Shown here in pieces: positions 16,264 to 26,397 of a stretch of DNA of 64,000 nucleotides. The notes beneath the pieces are model-generated. The model was not told where the DNA came from and made no database searches. It saw only the letters and a list, made by a program, of their open reading frames with translations. Every line of letters begins with the position of its first letter. Position 1 is the stretch's first letter. The translations under genes and the position numbers were made by a program. This DNA comes from Sulfuricurvum sp. (GTDB lineage: Bacteria > Campylobacterota > Campylobacteria > Campylobacterales > Sulfurimonadaceae): NCBI RefSeq assembly GCF_030691015.1, contig NZ_JAUYFF010000016.1, positions 1-64,000 of the forward strand, given 5' to 3'.

Positions 16264-17342
16264 AAAGTCTAGAAGAGTGCAGAGCACGAATTGATGAAAT
16301 AGATAATGAAGTGGTCACCTTACTGAACCGCCGCATGGAGGTCGTTCGCCGTGTCGGTGAGATCAAGCATGAGAGTAACAGTGCTATCTACCGTCCGGAA
16401 CGGGAAAAAGCGATTATTGACCGTTTGACCCGCATCAGTGAAGAACAGGGCGGGTTGCTCAATTCTCAAGCGATTGAAGCGGTATTTTTAGAGATTTTTG
16501 CCGTTGCCCGTAATCTGGAACTCCCTGAGCGAATTGCCTATCTGGGACCTGAGGGGAGCTTTACCCATCAGGCGGCAGAGTCACGTTTCGGTGCCATGAG
16601 CGATTATCTCTCTCTCGGCTCCATAGAAGCGGTATTTAAAACCCTCGAAGCCTCTCGTGCTAAATTCGGCGTTGTTCCGATCGAAAATTCTCGGGATGGT
16701 GTCGTGGGCGAAACACTTGATCTGTTGGGTAAAAGCAGCGTTAAAATCGTCGCTGAACTTTATATGCCGATACATATGGCGTTTGCTACCAAAGCGGAAC
16801 AAATTCACCATATCAAAAGAATCTACTCCAAAGACAAAGGGTTCGGTCAGTGCAGAGAATTCTTGGCGGAGCACGGTTTGGACTCTATAGAGCATATTCC
16901 GGTCGAATCAACGGCAAAAGCGGCTATCTTAGCCAGTAAGGATCCTGAAGCTGCCGCGATATGTTCTCACATAGCGGCTAAACTCTACGGCGTTCCGACA
17001 TTGTTTGAAAATATCGAGGATACCCAAAACAATGCGACTCGATTTTTTATTCTCAGTGATTTTAAAAATGGCATCAGCGGAGACGATAAAACATCTATTT
17101 TGGTTCGTCTAAAAGATGCTCAAAAATCAGGGGCATTAGTCCATTTTCTCGAAGATTTCAACAATGCCGATATCAATCTCAGCAAGATTGAAAGCCGTCC
17201 TTCGCGGGATAAAGACGGATTCGGGTATTGGTTTTTCATCGACTTTTTCGGCCATATCGATGAAGAGAGCGTTCAAACATTAATGAAAAAACACAATGAA
17301 GAAGTGACATGGCTGGGAAGCTACGTAAAGGGAGAATTATGA
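16260..17342 (+). CDS. pheA: Bifunctional chorismate mutase/prephenate dehydratase
   Basis: A 360-residue bifunctional enzyme. Residues 1-90 form an AroQ-type chorismate mutase ([20 protein letters not shown], then [11 protein letters not shown]). Residues about 95-275 form prephenate dehydratase ([35 protein letters not shown], and TRFFIL). The last 80 residues are a regulatory ACT domain with [19 protein letters not shown]-like phenylalanine-binding residues. The ATG at 16260 overlaps the preceding stop and begins exactly at the mutase domain. The product phenylpyruvate feeds phenylalanine synthesis. hisC overlaps its end by four bases; it can also act on aromatic substrates. Confidence 0.95.
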   Translation: MKSLEECRARIDEIDNEVVTLLNRRMEVVRRVGEIKHESNSAIYRPEREKAIIDRLTRISEEQGGLLNSQAIEAVFLEIFAVARNLELPERIAYLGPEGSFTHQAAESRFGAMSDYLSLGSIEAVFKTLEASRAKFGVVPIENSRDGVVGETLDLLGKSSVKIVAELYMPIHMAFATKAEQIHHIKRIYSKDKGFGQCREFLAEHGLDSIEHIPVESTAKAAILASKDPEAAAICSHIAAKLYGVPTLFENIEDTQNNATRFFILSDFKNGISGDDKTSILVRLKDAQKSGALVHFLEDFNNADINLSKIESRPSRDKDGFGYWFFIDFFGHIDEESVQTLMKKHNEEVTWLGSYVKGEL

Positions 17343-18433
17343 AATTTAATAAAGCATTAGAGTCTATTAAAACCTATGAAGCGGGTAAGCCGATCGAATT
17401 GGTCGTACGTGAATACGGAATCGACAAAGATTCGATTGTAAAACTTGCCAGTAACGAAAATCCGTTCGGATGTTCCCCTAAAGTCAAAGATGCGGTACGT
17501 TCCATCATCGATAATATGGCTCTTTATCCTGATGATTCGATGGTGAAGCTCAAAGCCGCGTTGTCAAGTAAATACGGGATAAAAGGGAATGAACTCATAA
17601 TCGGAGCAGGGAGTGATCAGGTAATTGAATTCGCGATTCATGCCAAAGCACATAGCGGTTCGAAAGTTCTTGTGAACAGTGTAACTTTTGCCATGTATGA
17701 GATTTATGCTAAACAAGTGGGAGCAGAGATTATCCGCACCGCATCGCGCGAACACAAGATGGATGAGTTTTACGCCCTTTACTGTGAACATAAACCCTCT
17801 ATCATTTTCCTCTGTACACCTAATAATCCTACGGGGGATGGACTTCTTGCGCAGGAAATGGTTGATTTTATTGCTAAAGTTGACAGCGATACCCTTGTCA
17901 TTGTGGATGGTGCCTATATGGAATACGCCCGTTTTAAAAATCCCGCCTATGCGGTTGAGCCGAAAGATTTGATTGCGAAATTTGATAACGTTCTTTTTCT
18001 CGGGACATTTTCGAAAGCGTACGGATTAGGGGGAATGCGAGTGGGCTACGGAATTGCCCAATCGCCTATTATTGAAGCCCTTTATAAAGTACGCCCTCCG
18101 TTTAACATTACGACACTCTCTCTTGAAGCGGCAGCCGTAGCGTTGGAAGATGAAGCGTTCGTTCAAGAGTGTATTCGTGATAATTTTAACGAGATGGTTC
18201 GTTATGAAGAATTTGCACGCTCTAAGGGGATCGATGTGATTGATAGTTATACCAATTTCGTCACATTATCGCTTCCTGAAGAAAAAAATTCATCAAAAAT
18301 TGCGCAAGAACTCTTAAAAAAGGGTATGATTGTACGTGATTTAAGCAGTTACGGATTGAACGCTATTCGTGTTACAATCGGAACCCGAGTACAAAATGAT
18401 CGATTTTTTGAACTCACTGATTCTTTATTATAA
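17339..18433 (+). CDS. hisC: Histidinol-phosphate aminotransferase
   Basis: A 364-residue fold-I aminotransferase. It has [14 protein letters not shown] at the N-terminus, [18 protein letters not shown], and the PLP lysine in [18 protein letters not shown], all typical of HisC. It converts imidazole-acetol phosphate to histidinol phosphate and in some bacteria also serves phenylalanine and tyrosine synthesis. Its position right after pheA suggests that double role here, which is inference. The ATG at 17339 overlaps the pheA stop (ATGA) and fits the family N-terminus; an upstream GTG-type extension lies within pheA. fliF follows 12 bases later. Confidence 0.93.
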   Translation: MKFNKALESIKTYEAGKPIELVVREYGIDKDSIVKLASNENPFGCSPKVKDAVRSIIDNMALYPDDSMVKLKAALSSKYGIKGNELIIGAGSDQVIEFAIHAKAHSGSKVLVNSVTFAMYEIYAKQVGAEIIRTASREHKMDEFYALYCEHKPSIIFLCTPNNPTGDGLLAQEMVDFIAKVDSDTLVIVDGAYMEYARFKNPAYAVEPKDLIAKFDNVLFLGTFSKAYGLGGMRVGYGIAQSPIIEALYKVRPPFNITTLSLEAAAVALEDEAFVQECIRDNFNEMVRYEEFARSKGIDVIDSYTNFVTLSLPEEKNSSKIAQELLKKGMIVRDLSSYGLNAIRVTIGTRVQNDRFFELTDSLL

Positions 18434-18445
18434 AAATAGGTAACA

Positions 18446-20164
18446 ATGGATTTTAAGACTCTTTTCGCGCAACTTGTTGTTTTTTTCGGAAAGCTTACCC
18501 AAGCTCAGAGAGCCATTATTGGTGCAGCAGTTGCGGGAATAATAGCTTTTTTGATTTTTTTAGTTGTTTATTCTTCCGAAGGATCTAAGAATGACAATGA
18601 GGGGTATCAGGTTCTTTTCGATCAACTCAGTTCTGAAGATGCGGCGAAAGTAATAGAGCAGCTTGAAAAAGATCAAATTCCTTACCGAATCCCACGTGAA
18701 AATGTGATTGAAGTCCCTAAAGAAGTAGTCTATAAAGAGCGTATTACGATTGCCTCAATGGGAATTCCCAAAGAGGGGCATGTCGGATTTGAACTTTTTG
18801 ATAAGCAAGAGTTCGGTGCTACGAATTTCGATCAGGAAGTAAAATTTCGACGTGCATTAGAGGGGGAACTCGCCCGCTCTATAGACTCCCTCTCTCCTGT
18901 AGAAAAATCAAGCGTCTCTCTCGCTCTTCCTAAAGAGACTCTGTTCGTTGCCGAAGAAGTTCCCCCCTCCGCATCGGTCATGGTACAGCTTTATCCCGAT
19001 CGAAAATTGACCCCTAAGCAGATTCGCGGGATTAAAAAACTCGTTGCGGCTGCTGTTCCGAAGTTGACTCCCGAAAATGTAGCATTGATCGATTCCGAGG
19101 GTGAAACTCTCGGAGATGACGATGCTGCTAGTGCTATGGGTGAACTCTCTGCAATACAGCAAATGTATAAAGCCAAAGAAGAGAAAAAGCAGGAAGAGAA
19201 AATTATTAATGTTCTTGCCCCTTTTATCGGCGGGAAAGATCGCGTCGTCGCAAAAGTGACCATCGAGTATGATTTTTCAGAACAAAGTTCAACATCGGAA
19301 AAATACGATCCTGAAAATGTCGTGCGCAGCGAACAGTCCTCCGAAGAAAAACGTGACGGAGCAACCCCTCCGCAAGTGGGAGGCGTTCCGGGTGCGGTCA
19401 GCAACATCGGTCCGGTAGAAGGGCTTGCGGGCAGCGGCGGTGAAAAATTCGAAAAAACAACCGGAACCACAAATTACGAAGTCTCTAAAACGGTTTCGAC
19501 CACCAAGATGGAATTTGCACGTATTAAACGGATGACGGCCGCCGTTGTCGTAGACGGTAAGTACGAAGCGAAAAAAGATCCCGCAGGAGAGGCGACCGAT
19601 GAGATAGCGTACGTTGCACTGGATGAGACACAAATTCAGGCTATTGATGCATTGGTTAAGCAATCTATCGGTGTAGATGAGCAGCGAGGGGATCAGGTTA
19701 CGGTTCGTAATTTTGAATTCCAAGCCTCTAAAGACGGGTTGCAGCCCAAAGATGCGGCTTCTAAAACATCCGAGTTTATCGCTACGTATATCACACCGTT
19801 TGCCCCTATCTTCAAGTATCTTTTAGTAGCGGTTATTTTATTTATTGCGTACAAAAAAATCATTATCCCGTTTGCGGAACGTATGCTTGAATTCAGTCGA
19901 GAAGAAGAAGAATTTGAAAAGCCGAATCTTGAAATTGCCGATGATGAAGATGAAGATTTAGCGGAAAAAGTACAGCTTATGCGTAAAAAAGTGGAAAATC
20001 AACTGGGGCTTGGGGAAAATTTCAACGAAGATGAACTTAAATACGATGTCTTATTGGAAAAAGTTCGTGAAATTGCGGAAGACCATCCGGAAGAGATAGC
20101 CTCGTTGATTCAAGCTTTGATCGATGAAGAATCGGTGCCTGCCGATAGTCCACATAAGCGATAG
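18446..20164 (+). CDS. fliF: Flagellar MS-ring protein FliF
   Basis: A 572-residue protein that forms the inner-membrane MS ring of the flagellum. Transmembrane segments lie at about residues 24-46 and 453-475, flanking a large periplasmic region with ring-building motifs (YQVLFDQLSSEDAAKVIEQL, IPKEGHVGFELFDKQEFG) and a Gly/Pro-rich loop near 305-330. The acidic cytoplasmic tail binds FliG, whose gene follows after nine bases. It is transcribed with hisC upstream, as in C. jejuni. Confidence 0.96.
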   Translation: MDFKTLFAQLVVFFGKLTQAQRAIIGAAVAGIIAFLIFLVVYSSEGSKNDNEGYQVLFDQLSSEDAAKVIEQLEKDQIPYRIPRENVIEVPKEVVYKERITIASMGIPKEGHVGFELFDKQEFGATNFDQEVKFRRALEGELARSIDSLSPVEKSSVSLALPKETLFVAEEVPPSASVMVQLYPDRKLTPKQIRGIKKLVAAAVPKLTPENVALIDSEGETLGDDDAASAMGELSAIQQMYKAKEEKKQEEKIINVLAPFIGGKDRVVAKVTIEYDFSEQSSTSEKYDPENVVRSEQSSEEKRDGATPPQVGGVPGAVSNIGPVEGLAGSGGEKFEKTTGTTNYEVSKTVSTTKMEFARIKRMTAAVVVDGKYEAKKDPAGEATDEIAYVALDETQIQAIDALVKQSIGVDEQRGDQVTVRNFEFQASKDGLQPKDAASKTSEFIATYITPFAPIFKYLLVAVILFIAYKKIIIPFAERMLEFSREEEEFEKPNLEIADDEDEDLAEKVQLMRKKVENQLGLGENFNEDELKYDVLLEKVREIAEDHPEEIASLIQALIDEESVPADSPHKR

Positions 20165-20173
20165 GAGGGGTAT

Positions 20174-21199
20174 ATGACTTTGACGCAGTCCCAGCAAGCT
20201 AATTTTGATGAAATGAGTATGTCTCAAAAGATTGCAATTTTGTTGGTGCAGCTCGGAGAAGATGTTACCGCTACTATCTTTTCTCGGATGAATGTCGAGG
20301 CAATTACCGAAGTTTCAAAATACATTGCAAATAACCGTTCTATCGAAAAAAATATCGGTGCGGCTGTTTTAGAAGAGTTTTATGCGATCATCCAATCCAA
20401 TCAATACCTCAATACCGGCGGTATGGATTATGCTCGTGAAATTCTCTACAAAGCGCTAGGGCCTGAAGAAGCGAAAAAGGTATTGGAACGTCTGAGCAAA
20501 ACGATGCAGGGTGCCCAGAACTTTTCGTACTTGTCTAAAATCAAACCGCAGCAGCTCGCCGACTTTATTATGAATGAGCACCCTCAGACCGTTGCGCTAA
20601 TCTTAGCGCATATGGATCCTTCCTCTGCTGCAGAGACCCTCTATATCTTCCCGGATGATTTACGGGCCGAAGTGGCGATGCGTATGGCAAAACTCGGGGA
20701 TATTTCTCCATCGATCATTAAACGGGTCAGTGCCGTTCTTGAATCCAAACTCGAATCTCTTGCTAGCTATAAAGTGGAAGTGGGCGGACCGCGCGCGGTG
20801 GCCGATGTCTTCAACCGTTTGGGAGCGAAAGCTTCCAAAGCGACCCTCACGCAAATCGAACAGCTCGATCAGGAACTTGCGGCATCGATCAAAGAGATGA
20901 TGTTTACGTTCGAAGATATGGTTGATCTGGATGGTAACAGTATCCGTGAAATCCTCAAAGCAGTCGATAAAAACGATCTTATGCTGGCACTTAAAAATGC
21001 GGCGGAAGAGCTTAAAGAGAAATTTTACGCCAATATGTCTCAACGTGCCAAAGATGCTTTTGTCGAGGAGCTCCAATTCTTGGGTGCCGTTAAGATGAAA
21101 GAGGTTGAGAGCGCTCAGCGTAAAATCGTTGATGCGGTTCAGGCATTGGCAGAGCAGGGTATCTTGCAGCTCGGCGAATCTGAAGAGATGGTGGAGTAA
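20174..21199 (+). CDS. fliG: Flagellar motor switch protein FliG
   Basis: A 341-residue rotor protein of the C-ring that takes part in torque generation. The N-domain (SQKIAILLVQLGED) binds FliF. The middle domain carries the EHPQTVALIL segment (EHPQ motif). The C-domain shows MFTFEDMVDLDGNSIREIL and the charged torque helix around ELKEKFYANMSQRAKD. Length is normal. The ribosome binding site is a strong AGGAGGGG. It stands between fliF and fliH. Confidence 0.97.
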   Translation: MTLTQSQQANFDEMSMSQKIAILLVQLGEDVTATIFSRMNVEAITEVSKYIANNRSIEKNIGAAVLEEFYAIIQSNQYLNTGGMDYAREILYKALGPEEAKKVLERLSKTMQGAQNFSYLSKIKPQQLADFIMNEHPQTVALILAHMDPSSAAETLYIFPDDLRAEVAMRMAKLGDISPSIIKRVSAVLESKLESLASYKVEVGGPRAVADVFNRLGAKASKATLTQIEQLDQELAASIKEMMFTFEDMVDLDGNSIREILKAVDKNDLMLALKNAAEELKEKFYANMSQRAKDAFVEELQFLGAVKMKEVESAQRKIVDAVQALAEQGILQLGESEEMVE

Positions 21200-21204
21200 A
21201 CGAG

Positions 21205-21981
21205 ATGGATGTTGTAATTCAGCACAATTCTGCAGGGGCTCATACCATTAGTAAATATCAATTTAAAATTCTCTCATCGCTTTCGGGGTTGAGTGTCGGA
21301 GAAGCAAGCCAAGAGATAGATAATATTTCATCACAAGAGCAGCCTCGGGAACAAAGAAATGAAGAGACAAAATCCTCCAAGGATGAGTTGATTGAGTCTT
21401 TGATGAAAAAAGCCGATGAGATGAGTTCGAATGTGATTAAAATGCAGATGCGGCTTGAATCACTCCAAGAAGAACATGCACTTGCCATCGAAGAGGCAAA
21501 AAAAGTAGCGTATCAAGAGGGTATTGAAGCAGGTATAGCACAAGAGAAATCCCAAAATGAAGGGCAAAGTGCACAATCGCATGATCAACTCGCTTCATCG
21601 GTGAAGACATTGGAAAATGCCGCAGCTGAGTTTGTGAGTGGATTAGGCTCCATTCAAAAAGAGCTTACCCATACGGCATTGGATATTGCCAAAGAGGTGA
21701 TTGGGATTGAAACGGGAGAGCACAGTGCCAAAATAGCGGCGAAGCTTTCGAACGATTTAATCGAAGAGTTGAAAGATGCTTCTAAAATAACGTTGCGGGT
21801 TAATCCGGCTGATCACGGATTTATCTCTGAAAAAGTGGGGTCACTTACCCATGTAGAGGTATTGTCCGATCGTGCTATCAGTGCCGGAGGGGTAGTCGCG
21901 ATCAGTGATGTCGGAAATATCGATTCTGAGATAAAAAAACGTTATGAAAGGCTAAAACGCTCATTGTTGCTTGAATCATAA
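21205..21981 (+). CDS. fliH: Flagellar assembly protein FliH
   Basis: A 258-residue protein related to FliH and V-ATPase subunit E. It regulates the export ATPase FliI and links it to the C-ring. The N-terminal half is charged and coiled-coil-like (about 60-135, with Glu/Lys-rich helices). The C-terminal part, around TALDIAKEVIGIE and LRVNPADHGFI, is the conserved globular domain. It starts five bases after fliG. No fliI follows; dxs is next after 73 bases, the same order as in C. jejuni. Confidence 0.88.
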   Translation: MDVVIQHNSAGAHTISKYQFKILSSLSGLSVGEASQEIDNISSQEQPREQRNEETKSSKDELIESLMKKADEMSSNVIKMQMRLESLQEEHALAIEEAKKVAYQEGIEAGIAQEKSQNEGQSAQSHDQLASSVKTLENAAAEFVSGLGSIQKELTHTALDIAKEVIGIETGEHSAKIAAKLSNDLIEELKDASKITLRVNPADHGFISEKVGSLTHVEVLSDRAISAGGVVAISDVGNIDSEIKKRYERLKRSLLLES

Positions 21982-22005
21982 AGCTTTTTCGCGAACATTC
22001 ACTTT

Positions 22006-22011
22006 TATACT
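22006..22011 (+). promoter_or_regulatory. Possible -10 element before dxs
   Basis: TATACT at 22006-22011 lies in the 73-base fliH-dxs gap and would give a leader of about 37 bases. There is no matching -35. AGGA at 22039-22042 is 12 bases from the dxs ATG, a long but possible spacing. Confidence 0.32.
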
Positions 22012-22054
22012 ATAGACTTCGAACAAAGAATTATTTTTAGGACAGTGCATCATA

Positions 22055-23872
22055 ATGAATATCAAAAATTTTACTTTGCCTCAGCTGGAAGAACTATCTC
22101 AAAAAATACGGGATCGCATTTTAGAAGTGGTGAGCACCAACGGCGGTCATTTAAGCTCTACACTCGGAGCCACCGAGATTATTGTGGCTATGCACAAAGT
22201 ATTTGATGCGGCACAAGATCCTTTTATTTTCGATGTATCTCACCAATCGTACGCGCATAAACTTCTTACAGAAAGATGGGAGGAATTCGCAACGCTTCGT
22301 CAGTTCGGCGGCCTCAGCGGTTACACAAAACCATCTGAATCGGATAAGGACTATTTCGTAGCAGGGCATAGTTCGACCTCTATCTCTTTGGGTGTCGGAG
22401 CGGCAAAAGCGATTGCCCTTAAAAATGAGCAAGCGAACCGTATCCCCGTTGTGGTTATCGGAGATGGGGCAATGTCTGCGGGGATGGCGTATGAGGCGAT
22501 GAATGAACTGGGTGATCGTAAATACCCGATGGTTATTATTCTCAACGACAATGAGATGTCTATCGCCAAACCGATCGGAGCGATCAGCCGAATGCTTAGT
22601 TCCGCAATGGCCAGCCCTTTTTATCAGCGGTTTAAACGAAAAACAGAGCAGTTTGTCGATAATTTCGGAGAAGGGGCCCACTATCTCGCGAAGCGATTTG
22701 AAGAGTCATTCAAACTCATTACGCCGGGAATTATGTTCGAAGAGATGGGGATCGAATATATCGGCCCCATCGACGGGCATGATCTCAAATCGTTGATTGA
22801 GACGTTTGAAATTGCCAAAGGGATGGGTAAACCGGTATTGGTTCATATCCAGACCATTAAGGGCAAAGGGTACGAGATTGCCGAGGGGAAACATGAGAAA
22901 TGGCACGGTGTCTCACCGTTTGATCTAAAAAGCGGTACGGCCAACGCTAAAAGTTCACTTAAAAGTGCTACGCAGATTTATGCGGACGCCCTTATGGAAC
23001 AAGCGCTCAAGAACGAAAAAATTGTCGGCGTTACTGCGGCTATGCCGAGCGGAACAGGCTTGTCGGCATTGATGGAAAAATATCCAGAACGTTTTTGGGA
23101 TGTGGCGATAGCCGAACAGCATGCGGTAACGTCAATGGGAGCATTGGCAAAAGAGGGTTTTAAACCGTTTTGTACGATTTACTCCACCTTTTTACAACGG
23201 GGATTTGACCAAGTGATCCACGATGTCTGTCTGATGGATTTGCCGGTTGTTTTTGCACTCGATCGTGCCGGAATCGTCGGGGAAGACGGAGAAACCCATC
23301 AAGGGGCGTACGATATCAGCTTTTTACGTCTTATCCCTAATATGACCCTTTGTGCACCGCGTGATGAGCTCTCTTTTCATCAGATAATCGAGTTTGCATC
23401 GACGTATGAACATCCATGTGCCATCCGTTACCCGAGAGGTGCCTTCGCAGAAGCTGATTTGATTGAATCGGTTTCGTATGAGAGCGGAAAATCCCAACTT
23501 CTTATTTCCAACGACTCTAACCGGTTGTTTATCGGATACGGAAACGGTGTCGGACGTGCGGCGCAAACGATGGCTTTTATGGAGGAACAACCTTCATTGC
23601 TGGATTTGCGCTTTGTTAAGCCTCTTGATATACAGATGCTTCGCCAAATGGCGCAAGAACATAAACAATGGTACATTTTCAGTGATTCGGCACGAATCGG
23701 TGGAGTGGGCAGTGCATTGCTCGAATGGCTCAGTGAAGAGAAAATTACCGATGTAGAAGTGGTGAGTTTCGAATACGATGATACGTTTATCAAGCACGGC
23801 AATACTAGGCTTGTAGAAGAGTCTTTGGGGCTTCTCCCTGAACAATTAGCCGCTCGGGTTATCGGAGGATAA
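22055..23872 (+). CDS. dxs: 1-deoxy-D-xylulose-5-phosphate synthase
   Basis: A 605-residue thiamine-diphosphate enzyme that condenses pyruvate and glyceraldehyde 3-phosphate, the first step of the MEP isoprenoid pathway, also supplying thiamine and pyridoxal precursors. It shows GGHLSSTLGATEII, the TPP motif GDGAMSAGMAYEAMN to NDNEMSIA, the IEYIGPIDGHD segment and, in the second domain, DVAIAEQHAVT and FALDRAGIVGEDGETHQG. It is complete. Its last 14 bases overlap the end of the convergent pgeF gene. Confidence 0.96.
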   Translation: MNIKNFTLPQLEELSQKIRDRILEVVSTNGGHLSSTLGATEIIVAMHKVFDAAQDPFIFDVSHQSYAHKLLTERWEEFATLRQFGGLSGYTKPSESDKDYFVAGHSSTSISLGVGAAKAIALKNEQANRIPVVVIGDGAMSAGMAYEAMNELGDRKYPMVIILNDNEMSIAKPIGAISRMLSSAMASPFYQRFKRKTEQFVDNFGEGAHYLAKRFEESFKLITPGIMFEEMGIEYIGPIDGHDLKSLIETFEIAKGMGKPVLVHIQTIKGKGYEIAEGKHEKWHGVSPFDLKSGTANAKSSLKSATQIYADALMEQALKNEKIVGVTAAMPSGTGLSALMEKYPERFWDVAIAEQHAVTSMGALAKEGFKPFCTIYSTFLQRGFDQVIHDVCLMDLPVVFALDRAGIVGEDGETHQGAYDISFLRLIPNMTLCAPRDELSFHQIIEFASTYEHPCAIRYPRGAFAEADLIESVSYESGKSQLLISNDSNRLFIGYGNGVGRAAQTMAFMEEQPSLLDLRFVKPLDIQMLRQMAQEHKQWYIFSDSARIGGVGSALLEWLSEEKITDVEVVSFEYDDTFIKHGNTRLVEESLGLLPEQLAARVIGG

Positions 23873-24608
23873 TTACCCCCGCTATTCTCCCTGTATGCTG
23901 CTTATCCGCTCGGTACGAAAAGTATCGCTCATGATGGCATGAGGTACACTCCTGAATCACTTCTATTTTTTCAATCCCTAGCCGTTTTAATTGCATTAAC
24001 AGAATCGTATTAACATCCAAAAAGAGTTTTTTATCCTCTCGTCGCAAGGCACAGCTATACCCTTTTTCTTCACATTCTGAGGCAATCGTTTCGTTGATCT
24101 CATAACAGCATCCGCCGATAGAGGGGCCAAGTACGATACACAAATCCTCTTTGTGCGATCCGAATGTTTGGTTCATGGCATCGATCGTTTTTGGGAGGAT
24201 GGTATTTAGTGCCCCGGATCGTCCCGCATGGACTGCCCCTATTGCTTTATGGATGGGGTCATAGATTAATATCCCAGTACAATCGGCACTCATAACCATG
24301 AGCGGTGTATTAGAACGGTTGGTGATAAGGGCATCGCATTCGGGCGGCGTATCGAAATTGAGGGTTTCATCAACGATGACGATCCGATCGGAGTGGATTT
24401 GATGCATATGGATGAGAGAATGACGATTGTAGGCTAGTTTATCGGCAAGTAGATCGTGATTTTTTACAACGTCTTCGGGGTTGTCTCCGACATGAAACGC
24501 GAGATTCGCATCAGTATAGGGAGCTTTTGAAATGCCGCCGAGCCGTGAGGTAAAGGCGGCAGTAATAGTGGAAAATGACGCTAAAAGAGCGGGAGAGACG
24601 GTTTTCAT
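23859..24608 (-). CDS. pgeF: Laccase-domain purine nucleosidase/peptidoglycan-editing factor (PgeF/YfiH)
   Basis: A 249-residue protein of the multicopper polyphenol-oxidase (DUF152) family, represented by E. coli YfiH/PgeF and human LACC1. Metal-binding residues appear in MHQIHSDRI, MSADCTGILI and GAVHAGRSGAL. Members act on purine nucleosides, and PgeF prevents misincorporation of serine into peptidoglycan. Neither role can be chosen from sequence. The ATG at 24608 has TATACT on the same strand seven bases upstream and no Shine-Dalgarno, so the mRNA may be leaderless. Its 3' end overlaps dxs. Confidence 0.88.
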   Translation of the reverse strand: MKTVSPALLASFSTITAAFTSRLGGISKAPYTDANLAFHVGDNPEDVVKNHDLLADKLAYNRHSLIHMHQIHSDRIVIVDETLNFDTPPECDALITNRSNTPLMVMSADCTGILIYDPIHKAIGAVHAGRSGALNTILPKTIDAMNQTFGSHKEDLCIVLGPSIGGCCYEINETIASECEEKGYSCALRREDKKLFLDVNTILLMQLKRLGIEKIEVIQECTSCHHERYFSYRADKQHTGRIAGVIILR

Positions 24609-24615
24609 GAGAATG

Positions 24616-24621
24616 AGTATA
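24616..24621 (-). promoter_or_regulatory. -10 element seven bases before the pgeF start (possible leaderless mRNA)
   Basis: On the minus strand TATACT is followed by CATTCTC and the ATG at 24608. There is no purine-rich ribosome binding site between them. Confidence 0.42.
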
Positions 24622-24656
24622 CCGTGACTCTCTTTGGGAAAGAATAAATGTATCGG

Positions 24657-26261
24657 TTAGGTTCGGTAGGTAGAAATTTGTGCCGTCATCTCTGCGGCTA
24701 CGTGGTGAAGATGTTCGGCTGCTGCTGCGATCTCTTCCACATTTCGGACATTGGATGCCGACATGATGCTGATCTTATTGATCTCATCAATGATTGTGTC
24801 ATTACGTTTAGTATTGCTTTCCGCTTTCTGTGCGACTTCGTGCATCCCCTCAACCGTATCTGTAAGGGTATTGACCGCCATCTCAGTATGCGATTCGACT
24901 TCACTTGAGAGATGGGAGAGTTTTTCCATACGGTGAACATTGTCATTCATTTGTTCCGACATATCCATAATGGACTGGACAATGACATTCACGGTTGCAT
25001 TCGTCTCGACAAGGCTCTTTTGGGTCCGTTCGGCGAGTTTACGTACTTCATCGGCCACTACGGCAAAACCACGACCGTGCTCACCAGCCCGCGCTGCTTC
25101 GATAGCCGCATTGAGCGCTAAAAGGTTCGTTTGATCGGCAATATCGGAGATAACTGTAAGGACATTTTTCACTTGCTCCGCTTCATGGGTCAGCGAGTTA
25201 AGTTTTTCGTTCATCGCGGCTTCAATTTCTACCGTTTGATTGAGTGATTCAACCGTCTCTTTGAGAGCGCTCTGTGCCGCGTTGAGGTTGGTTCGCGCAT
25301 TGGTCGCCATATCGCTTACCGCATGGGTTCGGATAACGGCTTCGTTCATCTCATTTTTGATTATATTGGCGTTTTCAGTGGTTTCCATGACAATTTTAGA
25401 GGCATCTTCCGCCTGCTTGCCAATCGATAAGGTGGTTGCGGAGAGCTCTGTCGCCACCGAGAGGTTTTCGGATGAGGAGTGTTGCGCTGTGGCAAATGTA
25501 TCGCGTAGCGCATTGGTTAGTGCGTTGATATTATCGGCGACTTCGGTCAGCTCATTTTTACCCGGCAATGTTATCGCATGGGTGAGATCTTTATTACTCA
25601 CCATCGTATGGACGTTTTCATTCAATGTTTTAACGGCGCGGCTGATGGTAGAGGTCGTTAAATAGGCTACAATTAATCCGATGAGGGTTGAAAACACCCC
25701 TAATAAAAATGTTGTTGTTGCAGAAAAATTGGATTTATCCATCGTATTGGTTAAGTTATCGGAGGCCTCTTTGATTTGAGTCGCTTTTAGCTTATCAATA
25801 TTTTCTGCTAATTTTCCAGTCATTTGATCGAATTGCCCCATTGCATCATTTCCCTCGGAAGTACTGCGTCCATAGGCGCTCTTCATCTCTTTACCCGCTT
25901 CGAGCAATGCGGCAGCATCTTTTTTGATAGCTTCTACACTGGATAACGCTTGGGTATCATGTTCTTCTTTGAACATTTTTTCAAATGAATCCATATCCTC
26001 TAAAAATGCGGTATGTGCTTTGTTGGCTTCCTCAACCGATCCCTCTTCTTGGGTTAATGCGGCATCGGTCAAAAATTGTTGCATTTGGCATGATTGGTAT
26101 TTTGCATCAGCCGCTTTAAACGCGTACGGTACTGACTCCGTGGAGGTTTCCTCCACTAAAGTACTGATATTGTTACTATTAACTGTCCCTATGAATGCAT
26201 TGAGTGCTACGAGAAAAATAACCGCACCGATCCCATAGCTGAGCTGTTGCTTTATCGTCAT
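24657..26261 (-). CDS. Methyl-accepting chemotaxis protein
   Basis: A 534-residue transmembrane chemoreceptor. TM1 is at about 7-27 and TM2 at about 180-200, bracketing a helical periplasmic sensor of roughly 150 residues with a [18 protein letters not shown] segment typical of four-helix-bundle receptors. A HAMP-like region follows, then the signalling domain with the conserved hairpin tip [19 protein letters not shown]. There is no C-terminal pentapeptide for CheR/CheB docking. The ligand is unknown. It is the second of two adjacent receptor genes on this strand. Confidence 0.92.
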   Translation of the reverse strand: MTIKQQLSYGIGAVIFLVALNAFIGTVNSNNISTLVEETSTESVPYAFKAADAKYQSCQMQQFLTDAALTQEEGSVEEANKAHTAFLEDMDSFEKMFKEEHDTQALSSVEAIKKDAAALLEAGKEMKSAYGRSTSEGNDAMGQFDQMTGKLAENIDKLKATQIKEASDNLTNTMDKSNFSATTTFLLGVFSTLIGLIVAYLTTSTISRAVKTLNENVHTMVSNKDLTHAITLPGKNELTEVADNINALTNALRDTFATAQHSSSENLSVATELSATTLSIGKQAEDASKIVMETTENANIIKNEMNEAVIRTHAVSDMATNARTNLNAAQSALKETVESLNQTVEIEAAMNEKLNSLTHEAEQVKNVLTVISDIADQTNLLALNAAIEAARAGEHGRGFAVVADEVRKLAERTQKSLVETNATVNVIVQSIMDMSEQMNDNVHRMEKLSHLSSEVESHTEMAVNTLTDTVEGMHEVAQKAESNTKRNDTIIDEINKISIMSASNVRNVEEIAAAAEHLHHVAAEMTAQISTYRT

Positions 26262-26308
26262 GTGTAAATCCCTTCACTAAAGTTATTTATATAATAATAC
26301 TCTAAAGA

Positions 26309-26325
26309 TGGTCACGTACTGGTCA
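26309..26325. repeat. Direct repeat TGGTCA, 11 bases apart
   Basis: TGGTCA occurs at 26309-26314 and again at 26320-26325, one helical turn apart, 48-64 bases upstream of the chemoreceptor start at 26261. The layout resembles a dimeric response-regulator site, but no regulator can be named. Confidence 0.4.
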
Positions 26326-26397
26326 TAAACGGATAAATTAGTAAAAAAACAGTCAAAATGTTACTTTATTAATAAGCAATTGATAATTTATTATTTT

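Noticed and set aside
24990-25150. Repeat shared between the two chemoreceptor genes (also about 26930-27080)
   Set aside because: The similarity is the conserved signalling hairpin of paralogous receptors, not a mobile or structural repeat.
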